Part shown: positions 7,381 to 14,212 of the stretch, in pieces
Layout: every line of letters begins with the position of its first letter
Numbering within the stretch: the first letter of the stretch is position 1
Assembly (NCBI GenBank): GCA_031424975.1
Contig: JANPIL010000270.1
Coordinates: 1-17,474 of the forward strand
Direction of reading: 5' to 3'
DNA: 17,474 nucleotides
Source: Xanthocytophaga sp031424975
GTDB taxonomy: Bacteria > Bacteroidota > Bacteroidia > Cytophagales > 172606-1
The notes under the pieces: model-generated
Told to the model about the DNA's origin: nothing
What the model saw: the letters and a program-made list of their open reading frames with translations, nothing else
Database searches by the model: none
Program-made: the position numbers and the translations under genes

Positions 7381-7438
7381 TTCTAATCCTTTTCTAATGC
7401 CGGCTTAATCCCATTCTAATAAGGCGGCGGCACCTTTG
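7381..7438 (+). promoter_or_regulatory. Four-box activator promoter of the 107-aa membrane protein gene
   Basis: Four 7-bp boxes, TTCTAAT, TTCTAAT, GCTTAAT and TTCTAAT, end at 7387, 7398, 7409 and 7420, exactly 11 bp apart. After 14 bp comes TTTG (7435-7438) in the context CACCTTTG, close to the -7 consensus TAnnTTTG. Boxes 3 and 4 cover the place of the -33 element and no -33 sequence is present, so the promoter probably needs an activator. OmpR/PhoB-family regulators bind tandem direct repeats with this spacing; the one encoded at 5154 is the obvious candidate. Transcription would start near 7445, 14 nt before the ATG. Confidence 0.8.
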
Positions 7439-7458
7439 CCGGAAACCCGACCGCAGAC

Positions 7459-7782
7459 ATGGCGCAATTCACCTTTGACTACATCGATCCGGCCTCGCCG
7501 TTCCAAGCCAAGAAAAGACCCCGGACAACTGTCCGCCACAAAATAGCCGTTGGTGCGGGTTTGCTGCTGCTACTGTTTCTGCTGGCTGCGGTGCTAGACT
7601 ACCGTGAGGACAACCGCCTGCTTATCCGGCAGAATGCCATCCAACGGTTGCGCTACGATTCGCTGCTGGCTGCAAAACTGCACGCCGACCGCCAATTGAT
7701 CCGGCTGCGGATGCAAAAGGCGCGGCCGCAAACCGGAAAGAATACGGATGCCCGGCAAGTCCCGGGCAGTTGGAAATTCTAA
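7459..7782 (+). CDS. Small one-pass membrane protein of unknown function
   Basis: A 107-aa protein I do not recognise. It has a polar N-terminus of about 28 residues, a single hydrophobic helix at about residues 29-46 (IAVGAGLLLLLFLLAAVL), and a basic, Leu/Arg-rich C-terminal part (about 48-90) that looks helical and possibly coiled-coil, followed by a short basic tail. This layout resembles small FtsL/DivIC-type or sensor-accessory proteins only in outline, and I infer no function from it. The gene looks real because it follows the two-component pair, has its own four-box promoter ending 20 bp before the ATG, and the next gene has a near-identical promoter. Its stop codon lies inside the first box of that second promoter. 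It is probably a target of the adjacent regulator, perhaps a feedback partner of the kinase. Confidence 0.75.
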   Translation: MAQFTFDYIDPASPFQAKKRPRTTVRHKIAVGAGLLLLLFLLAAVLDYREDNRLLIRQNAIQRLRYDSLLAAKLHADRQLIRLRMQKARPQTGKNTDARQVPGSWKF

Positions 7783-7834
7783 TCGAATTCTAATCCGGGA
7801 TTAATCCGGCTCTAATACGGATGCCGCACCTTTG
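7777..7834 (+). promoter_or_regulatory. Four-box activator promoter of the SPFH gene
   Basis: Boxes TTCTAAT, TTCTAAT, GATTAAT and CTCTAAT end at 7783, 7794, 7805 and 7816, again 11 bp apart. TTTG at 7831-7834 follows after the same 14 bp, again as CACCTTTG. As in the first promoter, the third box has TTAAT instead of CTAAT. The first box overlaps the stop codon of the 107-aa gene. The start point would be near 7841, leaving a leader of about 117 nt. Confidence 0.8.
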
Positions 7835-7861
7835 TGGGGTAAGAACGAAAGGAAGCGGATG

Positions 7862-7882
7862 CCCCGCCCAAGGGTGGCGGGG
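7862..7882 (+). promoter_or_regulatory. GC-rich hairpin in the SPFH leader
   Basis: CCCCGCC (7862-7868) and GGCGGGG (7876-7882), a perfect 7-bp stem with a 7-nt loop, lie about 20 nt after the predicted start point. It could affect mRNA stability or early termination. Confidence 0.45.
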
Positions 7883-7957
7883 AGCAGGGGCGCGGTTCGG
7901 TTTTTACGCATCATCCCATAATTCAACCCTCACCATCATTTAACTTTCAACGGAACC

Positions 7958-8737
7958 ATGAAAACGCAAGCAACTTTCGCAATAGCGGTTCTTTCCGCAT
8001 TCGTATTCAGCAACTGCACGGTGGTGCGCCAAGGCGAAGTGGGCGTGAAACGCACCATGGGGCGCATCAACCAACAGCCATTGCAGGAAGGGCCCCGGGG
8101 CTTCAACCCTTTCCTGACCACCATCATCAAAGTGCCTACCCGCACCATGAACATGGAGGTAAACTTGGGCCTGCCCTCCAAGGAAGGCTTGACCGTGCAA
8201 TCGGTGGTGTCCATCCTGTACCGCGTGGATGGCGATAAGGCCCCGCAGATAGTGGAGAAGCTGGGGCGCAACTACGAGGAAGTGGTGATCCTGCCCGTGT
8301 TCCGCTCGGCGGTGGCCGATGTGGCCGCCCGCTACTATGCCAAGGATATGCACACCGGGCAGCGGCCCGCCATTGAAAAATCCATCCGCGAGCTGATGAT
8401 GGAGCAACTCGGAGAACGTGGCTTTGCCGTGGAATCGGTGCTGCTCAAAAGCATTGCCCTGCCGCCGGGCCTGACGCGCGCCATCGAGGAAAAGCTGGAA
8501 GCCGAGCAGGAATCGCAGCGAATGGAGTTTGTGCTGACCAAGGAAAAGCAGGAAGCCCAACGCCGCGTAATTGAGGCCACCGGTGTGCGCGATGCCCAGA
8601 AACTGATCAGCGAGGGGCTGACCCCGCTACTGATCAAGTTCAAGGCCATCGAGGCTTTTAACAAATTGTCCACCTCGCCCAACAGCAAGGTCATCATCAC
8701 CAACGGCGACTCGCCGCTGATCAACAGTCTGGACTGA
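7958..8737 (+). CDS. SPFH/prohibitin-like (band 7) lipoprotein
   Basis: A 259-aa SPFH-domain protein of the prohibitin-like type common in Bacteroidota. The N-terminus has a short signal peptide ending in FVFSNC, so C20 is a likely lipidation site (Asn at -1 is unusual). The SPFH domain spans about residues 24-190: VRQGEVGVKRTMG, FNPFLTTIIKVPTRT, LPSKEGLTVQSVVSILYRVDG and PVFRSAVADVAARYYAKDMH. A charged helix, IEEKLEAEQESQRMEFVLTKEKQ, follows and probably drives oligomer rings. The C-terminus SPNSKVIITNGDSPLIN is characteristic of this subgroup. Family members scaffold membrane microdomains and act in membrane-stress responses, sometimes with proteases; no direct partner can be read here. It is expressed from the second four-box promoter with a leader of about 117 nt that holds a GC-rich hairpin. 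Confidence 0.9.
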   Translation: MKTQATFAIAVLSAFVFSNCTVVRQGEVGVKRTMGRINQQPLQEGPRGFNPFLTTIIKVPTRTMNMEVNLGLPSKEGLTVQSVVSILYRVDGDKAPQIVEKLGRNYEEVVILPVFRSAVADVAARYYAKDMHTGQRPAIEKSIRELMMEQLGERGFAVESVLLKSIALPPGLTRAIEEKLEAEQESQRMEFVLTKEKQEAQRRVIEATGVRDAQKLISEGLTPLLIKFKAIEAFNKLSTSPNSKVIITNGDSPLINSLD

Positions 8738-8786
8738 ATGGGTCTTTTCAATCCTGGGTTGGCAGGCACGTTTTCCGCCAACTTTC

Positions 8787-8816
8787 AAAATAGTATGTTC
8801 CCAAAACCACAAACCC
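8787..8816 (-). repeat. 30-bp ATACTAT element, copy 8
   Basis: GGGTTT-N14-ATACTATTTT on the minus strand. It ends 4 bp before the start codon of the TerB-like gene, so it lies in that gene's leader or promoter. Confidence 0.9.
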
Positions 8817-8820
8817 ACCG

Positions 8821-9177
8821 ATGACCGACACCAAAGAATTGTACATGGGTCTGGGCAGTGCGCTGTATGCCCTTGCCAAAACCGACGGGCATTTGCAGCC
8901 GGAGGAGTCCGAAACACTCAAAACGGTGCTGTCGGGCGAACCTAACGGGGAGGCTGTTCTGGAGGCTTTCCACGTGCACAACCAGTACAACATCCACGTG
9001 GAGGATGCTTACGCCTACGCTTTCCGGCGGTTTACCACCAGCCGCAAAGCCTTGGATGAGGAGACAAAAAAGCGGTTTCTGCAACTGATGGAGAGGCTTG
9101 CCGATGCCCACGACGGCGTGTCGCGCAAGGAAAACGAATTCATCCGCCGTTTCCGCCGCGACCTTGGCCGGCTGTAA
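8821..9177 (+). CDS. TerB-like domain protein
   Basis: A 118-aa all-helical protein resembling the TerB/TerB-like fold. The N-terminal half has ALYALAKTDGHLQPEES and the C-terminal half has RLADAHDGVSRKENEFIRRF. Both fit the duplicated pattern of a helix, an acidic Asp-Gly turn and a Glu, as seen in TerB proteins, where these acidic turns may bind metal. TerB is known from tellurite-resistance and stress modules, but small stand-alone copies in Bacteroidota have no proven role. The ATG at 8821 follows directly after the AAACCC end of a 30-bp repeat, so the repeat is in its 5' leader or promoter. It lies 83 bp after the SPFH gene on the same strand and could be co-transcribed with it. Family call is fairly secure, function unknown. 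Confidence 0.75.
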   Translation: MTDTKELYMGLGSALYALAKTDGHLQPEESETLKTVLSGEPNGEAVLEAFHVHNQYNIHVEDAYAYAFRRFTTSRKALDEETKKRFLQLMERLADAHDGVSRKENEFIRRFRRDLGRL

Positions 9178-9211
9178 GAAAGCCTGTTCCGTGAAAAAAA
9201 CCGGCACTTTG

Positions 9212-9241
9212 GAAATAGTATCTTTTCAAAGTGCCAAACCC
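9212..9241 (-). repeat. 30-bp ATACTAT element, copy 9
   Basis: GGGTTT-N14-ATACTATTTC on the minus strand. This is the best hairpin of the family: GGCACTTTG at 9203-9211 pairs perfectly with CAAAGTGCC at 9227-9235, and further inner pairs leave a 7-nt loop TAGTATC. Confidence 0.92.
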
Positions 9242-9317
9242 CATCTCTTAAAACAATTCTCATCCAGCACTTCATGTAAAATCGAAACGTAATTTATCTC
9301 TGCCTGATTGCTTATGA

Positions 9318-9346
9318 TTTGTACCGAACACTCAATACTGACTTTG
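9318..9346 (+). promoter_or_regulatory. Possible RND operon promoter
   Basis: TTTG (9318-9321), 17 bp, then TGACTTTG (9339-9346) resembles the Bacteroidota promoter with one -7 mismatch and a spacer 2 bp shorter than ideal. It would give a leader of about 120 nt. Confidence 0.4.
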
Positions 9347-9376
9347 TGCTTAGTGCCTATCCGAAAACCGCTCACA

Positions 9377-9403
9377 CCGGTATGACGCGTAGCGTCTGAC
9401 CGG
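9377..9403. repeat. Hairpin in the RND operon leader
   Basis: CCGGT-AT-GACGC-GTA-GCGTC-TG-ACCGG, two perfect 5-bp stems around a 2x2 internal loop. It looks like a REP-type element or leader structure. Confidence 0.55.
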
Positions 9404-9432
9404 AATATCTTTCCTCGGCGAGTTCTAAAAAC

Positions 9433-9453
9433 AGACGCTTCCGGCGTTTTTTG
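9433..9453 (+). terminator. Weak terminator-like hairpin before the adaptor gene
   Basis: AGACGC (9433-9438) pairs with GCGTTT (9444-9449, one G-T pair) over a 5-nt loop, and T continues to 9452. The stem is short and it lies 24 bp before the adaptor ATG, so it could attenuate the operon or end upstream transcripts. Confidence 0.3.
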
Positions 9454-9476
9454 TTCACCCTATTTTCTTCTTATAC

Positions 9477-10613
9477 ATGCAAAACTATTTCAAAATACTT
9501 ACACTTCTATTCATCGGCCTTTGGATGTGCGCCTGTGCGAGCCGTAACCAGGCGGAGAAAAAATCTGCGGATTTGGAACTGATTCCCACCACACAGCTTG
9601 TGGCCAAAGACACTGTCATCTACCACGAATACGTGACCGATATCCAAGCGGTGCGCAACGTGGAGATTCGAGCCCGCGTCCACGGTTTTCTGGATAAAAT
9701 CCACGTGGACGAAGGTAAGGAAGTAAAGAAAGGCCAGCTTCTGTTCCAAATCAACGATGAAGAATACAGGGCCGAACTCGCCAAGGCAAAGGCCAGCCTG
9801 AGCAGTGCGGCGGCCGAATACAAAACCGCCGAGTTGGAAGTGACGCGCGTGCAGCTGTTGGTCGAGAAAAAAGTGATTTCCAAAACCGAGTTGGACTTGG
9901 CGCGGGCCAAACTTGCCGTGGCGCAGGCGCGGATTGAAGAAGCGCGTTCGGCACAAGACAAAGCCGCCCTGCATGTATCGTACACACAAATCAAAGCCCC
10001 GTTTGACGGCATCATTGACCGGATTCCGCTCAAGGCCGGTAGCTTGGTGGAAGACGGCACGCTGCTCACCACTGTTTCGGATGTGAAGGAAGTGTTTGCC
10101 TATTTCAATGTTTCGGAAAACGAGTACCTCGAATATGTGAAATCAAGGCAGCGGCATCCGGAAACCAAAAACACGCCTATCGGGCTTGTGCTTGCCGATG
10201 GCACACGCTACACACATCCGGGCGAGATTGAAACGCTGGAAGGCGAATTTGACGGTGGCACAGGCTCCATCGCGTTTCGGGCTCGCTTTCCCAATCCTGA
10301 AAAAATCCTGAAACACGGCTCTACCGGACGGGTACGGCTGGAAAACGATGTGGAAAACGCCATTTTGTTGCCGCAAAAATCCGTGTTTGAGGTGCAAGAC
10401 AAAAACTATGTGTTTGTGGTGGATGCCAACAATACGGTGAAAATGCGGGAATTCACGCCTACCTCGCGTTTGTCTCACTTTTACATTGTTGGTGAGGGAT
10501 TGAAGGCCGGCGAAAAAGTGGTGTGCGAAGGCATCCAGAACATCCGTGAAGGCGCGCAAATCACCCCCGAATTTGTGGCGATGGACAGCCTGCTTTTGAA
10601 GAATTACGATTGA
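9477..10613 (+). CDS. RND efflux periplasmic adaptor lipoprotein (HlyD/MFP family)
   Basis: A 378-aa membrane-fusion protein that links an inner-membrane RND pump to the outer-membrane channel. A lipoprotein signal precedes C20 (IGLWMCAC), so it is probably anchored by lipid on the periplasmic face of the inner membrane. VEIRARVHGFLDKIHVDEGKEVKKGQ is split here as VEIRARVHGFLDKI and HVDEGKEVKKGQLLF, the first half of the lipoyl-like domain. An alanine/glutamate-rich helical hairpin follows (about 100-160), then SYTQIKAPFDGIIDRI, the second lipoyl half, and beta-barrel and membrane-proximal domains. It is the first gene of a tripartite cluster with the pump 216 bp downstream. The ATG at 9477 starts directly at the signal peptide. 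Substrates cannot be predicted. A possible promoter lies at 9318-9346. Confidence 0.92.
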   Translation: MQNYFKILTLLFIGLWMCACASRNQAEKKSADLELIPTTQLVAKDTVIYHEYVTDIQAVRNVEIRARVHGFLDKIHVDEGKEVKKGQLLFQINDEEYRAELAKAKASLSSAAAEYKTAELEVTRVQLLVEKKVISKTELDLARAKLAVAQARIEEARSAQDKAALHVSYTQIKAPFDGIIDRIPLKAGSLVEDGTLLTTVSDVKEVFAYFNVSENEYLEYVKSRQRHPETKNTPIGLVLADGTRYTHPGEIETLEGEFDGGTGSIAFRARFPNPEKILKHGSTGRVRLENDVENAILLPQKSVFEVQDKNYVFVVDANNTVKMREFTPTSRLSHFYIVGEGLKAGEKVVCEGIQNIREGAQITPEFVAMDSLLLKNYD

Positions 10614-10691
10614 ATGGTTGCAACAGGTTAACGACTTCTGCCAGGTTGGCCTTTCGCGCGTTCGTCAATTCACAATCGCAAACCCACAGGC

Positions 10692-10721
10692 AGGTTTCGC
10701 ATTTCCAAAAGATACTATTTT
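10692..10721 (+). repeat. 30-bp ATACTAT element, copy 10
   Basis: AGGTTT-N14-ATACTATTTT, between the adaptor and pump genes of the RND cluster. Confidence 0.9.
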
Positions 10722-10829
10722 GAAGGGCAAGGTCATCACGCCACGACGTGAAGACCGTCGGAGGAAGGTGAGCCATGCCACAAACACGCGCGGGTTCTCC
10801 GCATTCATCATTCTTAATTCTGAGTCAAT

Positions 10830-13800
10830 ATGTTCGATATATTTATCAGGCGACCCATTCTGTCGCTGGTCATTTCGCTTTTCATCACATTGCTGGGAGG
10901 GCTGGCGTTGGTCAATATGCCCATCAGCCAGTTTCCGGAAATCGTGCCTCCATCGGTGACCGTTACCGCCAAATACACGGGAGCCAATGCCGAAGTTTGC
11001 ACCAAAGCCGTAGCCACACCGCTGGAACGCGCCATCAACGGTGTGCCGGGCATGACTTACATGACCTCCGTGTCGAGCAATAACGGTACGACGCTGATCA
11101 CCATCGTCTTTGAAGTCGGCACCGACCCTGACATTGCTGCCGTGAACGTTCAAAACCGTGTGCAAACGGTGATTGACGAACTGCCCGAAGAGGTGATCAA
11201 AGCGGGTGTGGCGACAGAAAAGGAGGTGAACAGCATGCTCATGTACTTGAACATCATGAGTGACGACCCCGCCGCCGACGAAAAATTCATCTATAACTTT
11301 GCCGACATCAACGTTCTCAAAGAACTCAAACGCATCAACGGCGTGGGTTTTTGCGAAATCATGGGGCAACGCGAATATTCGATGCGCGTGTGGCTGAAGC
11401 CCGACCGCATGGCGGCCTACGAAGTCTCCACGGATGAAATCGTCCAGACCATCCGCAACCAGAACGTGGAAGCGGCCCCCGGACGGACGGGCGAAAGTTC
11501 GGGGCAAGGCTCGCAGCCGATGCAATATGTGCTTCGGTACACGGGCAAGTTTTTTGAGCCTTCGCAGTACAAAAACATCATTGTCCGGGCCAATGCCGAC
11601 GGCTCGGTGCTGCGTCTGAAAGACGTGGCCGATGTGGAATTCGGCTCAATGACCTACGGCATGGTTTCCAAAACCGATGGCAAGCCCTCCGCCTCCATCA
11701 TGATTAAACAGCGACCCGGCTCCAATGCCCGCGAAGTGATTGAAAACATAAAAACGCGAATGGACGAGTTGCAAGGACTCTCGTTTCCGCCGGGCATGAA
11801 ATACAACATCACCTACGATGTGTCGCGGTTTTTGGATGCGTCCATTGATGCGGTGGTCCGCACACTTTTCGAAGCGTTTTTGTTGGTGTTCGTCGTGGTT
11901 TTTCTCTTTCTGCAAGATTTCCGCTCCACGCTCATTACCGCGCTGGCCGTCCCGGTTGCCTTGGTCGGGGCTTTCTTGTTCATGCAATTGCTCGGTTTTT
12001 CCATCAATTTGCTCACATTGTTTGCGTTGGTACTGGCCATTGGTATCGTAGTGGACAATGCCATTGTGGTGGTGGAGGCTGTCCACACGAAAATGACGGA
12101 AGAACATTTGCCGCCGCGTGAAGCCACGTTTGCCGCCATGCGCGAAATCAGCGGTGCCATCGTTGCCATTACGCTGGTGATGTCGGCGGTGTTTATCCCG
12201 ACAGCCTTTTTGTCAGGTCCAGTAGGGATTTTCTACCGCCAGTTTTCATTGACGCTGGCCTTCTCGATCATCATTTCAGGCATCAATGCCCTTACGCTGA
12301 CCCCGGCGTTGTGCGCCTTGTGGCTGAAGCATCCGCATCATGAAAAGAAAACCTCGTGGCTGGGGCGGTTTTTCAATAAGTTCAATCGGGGTTATGATGC
12401 TGTGGAGAATAAGTACCGCCGAAGCGTAAGCTGGCTGGTGAGCCGGCGGGTGATCACGGTGGTGGTTTTGGTTTTGTTTTGCGTGGCCACCTGGGGCGTA
12501 AACTCGGTTTTGCCCACCGGATTTATTCCAACGGAAGACCAAGGCATGATTTACGTGAACGTGACCACACCCGTGGGAGCCACCGTGGAACGCACCGAAC
12601 AGGTGTTAGACCAAATTCAGCGGGTAACCAAAGCCATGCCACCGGTGGAGTCGGCATCCACGCTGGCGGGCTACAGTTTGCTTACCGAGTCGGCGGGGGC
12701 TTCGTTTGGCATGGGTATGATTAGCCTGAAGCCGTGGGACAAACGGGAAGTGTCTGTGGATGAACTGATTGCGCAACTGGAAGAAAAAACGAAAAACATC
12801 CAAGACGCGCAAATCCAGTTTTTCGCGCCGCCCACGGTGCCGGGTTTTGGCAATGCCAGCGGTTTTGAGATGCGTTTGCTGAACCGCACTACCGGCGAGT
12901 CGCTGACGGAAACGGCGAAAGTGACCAATCAGTTTTTGGAAGCGTTGCGCAAAGCCCCGGAAATCGGCGACGGTTTCACCAGTTTTGATGCCAGCTATCC
13001 GCAATACATGATTCATGTGGACCAAGGCATGGCCGCCAAAAAAGGTGTGACCATTGACCAGGCCATGAACACGCTGCAAGTGTTCATGGGCAGCTTCTAT
13101 GCTTCTAATTTCATCCGTTTCGGCCAGATGTACCGCGTGATGGTGCAGGCCGCGCCGAACTACCGCGTCAAACCGGAAGATCTGCTGCGCCTGCACGTGA
13201 AGAATGTACACGGCGAAATGGTTCCGTTCTCCACTTTTGTACGGCTGGAGCGGGTCTATGGACCGGAACAAATCACGCGGTACAACATGTACACCTCGGC
13301 CATGATCAACGGCGATGCGGCTCCCGGCTACAGCAGCGGCGATGCCATCCAAGCCATTGAGCGGGTGGCAAAGGAGACTTTGCCGCGCGGCTACACTTTC
13401 GATTGGTCGGGCATCACGCGCGAAGAGATTTTATCGGGCAACCAAGCGGTTTACATTTTCGTCATCTGTCTGGTGTTTGTGTATCTGCTGCTGGCGGCGC
13501 AATACGAGAGTTTCCTGTTGCCATTACCGGTGATTCTTTCGCTGCCAGTGGGCATTTTCGGTTCTTTCCTGTTGCTGAAGCTGGCCGGCTTGCAAAACAA
13601 TATTTATGCGCAAGTATCGCTGGTGATGCTTATCGGTCTGCTGGGCAAGAACGCGATTCTGATCCTTGAATTTGCTGAACAGAAGCGGCGCGAAGGTTTG
13701 TCGGTACTCGAAGCGGCAGTGGTGGGAGCCACCGCTCGTTTCCGACCCATCCTGATGACTTCGTTCGCGTTCATTGCCGGTCTGATTCCGCTGTGCATCG

Positions 13801-13982
13801 CTTCGGGCGTGGGTGCCTTGGGCAACCGTTCCATCGGTACGGCGGCGGTGGGTGGCATGTTGCTGGGTACGGTTCTCGGGATTTTCATCATTCCGGGTCT
13901 GTACGTGATTTTCGCCTCCTTGGCACAGCGACTGAACCGCTCCAAGCAACCAGAGGCGAAAGCCGTTGTTCCGGGCGAATGA
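10830..13982 (+). CDS. RND multidrug efflux pump, HAE1 (AcrB-like) family
   Basis: A 1050-aa proton-driven inner-membrane transporter, matching AcrB-type length (1049 aa). MFDIFIRRPILSLVISLFI at the N-terminus is the typical first transmembrane segment. Two repeats of six transmembrane helices, each with a large periplasmic loop, can be followed. The TM10 lysine is present at K940 (LLGKNAILILEF), the same number as in AcrB. In TM4 the proton-relay pair reads D409-N410 (GIVVDNAIVVVEAV) where AcrB has D407-D408. This variant also occurs in other RND branches, but it alters the relay. The coding sequence is intact. It lies between the adaptor and the outer-membrane component, with repeat-filled gaps of 216 and 230 bp. 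Sequence type indicates drugs, bile-like compounds or lipids rather than metal export (HME pumps), but the substrate is inferred only from family. Confidence 0.95.
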   Translation: MFDIFIRRPILSLVISLFITLLGGLALVNMPISQFPEIVPPSVTVTAKYTGANAEVCTKAVATPLERAINGVPGMTYMTSVSSNNGTTLITIVFEVGTDPDIAAVNVQNRVQTVIDELPEEVIKAGVATEKEVNSMLMYLNIMSDDPAADEKFIYNFADINVLKELKRINGVGFCEIMGQREYSMRVWLKPDRMAAYEVSTDEIVQTIRNQNVEAAPGRTGESSGQGSQPMQYVLRYTGKFFEPSQYKNIIVRANADGSVLRLKDVADVEFGSMTYGMVSKTDGKPSASIMIKQRPGSNAREVIENIKTRMDELQGLSFPPGMKYNITYDVSRFLDASIDAVVRTLFEAFLLVFVVVFLFLQDFRSTLITALAVPVALVGAFLFMQLLGFSINLLTLFALVLAIGIVVDNAIVVVEAVHTKMTEEHLPPREATFAAMREISGAIVAITLVMSAVFIPTAFLSGPVGIFYRQFSLTLAFSIIISGINALTLTPALCALWLKHPHHEKKTSWLGRFFNKFNRGYDAVENKYRRSVSWLVSRRVITVVVLVLFCVATWGVNSVLPTGFIPTEDQGMIYVNVTTPVGATVERTEQVLDQIQRVTKAMPPVESASTLAGYSLLTESAGASFGMGMISLKPWDKREVSVDELIAQLEEKTKNIQDAQIQFFAPPTVPGFGNASGFEMRLLNRTTGESLTETAKVTNQFLEALRKAPEIGDGFTSFDASYPQYMIHVDQGMAAKKGVTIDQAMNTLQVFMGSFYASNFIRFGQMYRVMVQAAPNYRVKPEDLLRLHVKNVHGEMVPFSTFVRLERVYGPEQITRYNMYTSAMINGDAAPGYSSGDAIQAIERVAKETLPRGYTFDWSGITREEILSGNQAVYIFVICLVFVYLLLAAQYESFLLPLPVILSLPVGIFGSFLLLKLAGLQNNIYAQVSLVMLIGLLGKNAILILEFAEQKRREGLSVLEAAVVGATARFRPILMTSFAFIAGLIPLCIASGVGALGNRSIGTAAVGGMLLGTVLGIFIIPGLYVIFASLAQRLNRSKQPEAKAVVPGE

Positions 13983-13998
13983 CAAGTTTAAATGCTGG

Positions 13999-14028
13999 AA
14001 AATAGTATGTTTTGGAAAGTCGAAACCC
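13999..14028 (-). repeat. 30-bp ATACTAT element, copy 11
   Basis: GGGTTT-N14-ATACTATTTT on the minus strand, 16 bp after the RND pump stop. The GC-rich element follows 2 bp later, and copy 12 lies beyond it in the opposite orientation. Confidence 0.9.
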
Positions 14029-14030
14029 GG

Positions 14031-14068
14031 GGCCTCCCCCAACCCCCTCCGAAGGAGGGGGCTTTTGG
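14031..14068 (-). repeat. GC-rich palindromic element, short copy
   Basis: The reverse complement of 7294-7331 with two differences. It contains a perfect 8-bp hairpin, CCCCCTCC-GAA-GGAGGGGG (14043-14061), followed by CTTTTGG, so it may also weaken transcription past the pump gene. It sits between two 30-bp elements. Confidence 0.85.
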
Positions 14069-14075
14069 AACGGGT

Positions 14076-14105
14076 GGGTTTGACGATTTCAAACCATACT
14101 ATTTT
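14076..14105 (+). repeat. 30-bp ATACTAT element, copy 12
   Basis: GGGTTT-N14-ATACTATTTT, 7 bp after the GC-rich element. TTCAAA at 14088-14093 and TTTGAA at 14103-14108 form a perfect inverted repeat around the core. Confidence 0.9.
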
Positions 14106-14148
14106 GAACCAAGGACAAACAACCAAATTTACATTTTGCCTGAACCAG

Positions 14149-14186
14149 ACCTTGAAAACCAGTGATCCTAATCCTTCAAGGTTTTC
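14149..14186 (+). promoter_or_regulatory. Mutually exclusive hairpins before the outer-membrane channel gene
   Basis: ACCTTGAA (14149-14156) can pair with TTCAAGGT (14175-14182), or GAAAACC (14154-14160) with GGTTTTC (14180-14186). Both stems are perfect and share bases, so only one can form. They end 27 nt before the ATG. Confidence 0.4.
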
Positions 14187-14212
14187 CATTCCTTAAACAC
14201 TGATTCATAACC

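Larger units (their letters stand above)
9178..9476. other. 299-bp gap upstream of the RND operon
   Basis: Contains repeat copy 9, a possible promoter (9318-9346), a GACGC hairpin (9377-9403) and a short hairpin with a T-run (9433-9453). No gene is seen. Confidence 0.65.

Noticed and set aside
10665..11525. A 286-aa open frame on the minus strand over the pump start
   Set aside because: It is the antisense shadow of the pump gene, rich in His/Phe/Gly as expected from mirrored codons.
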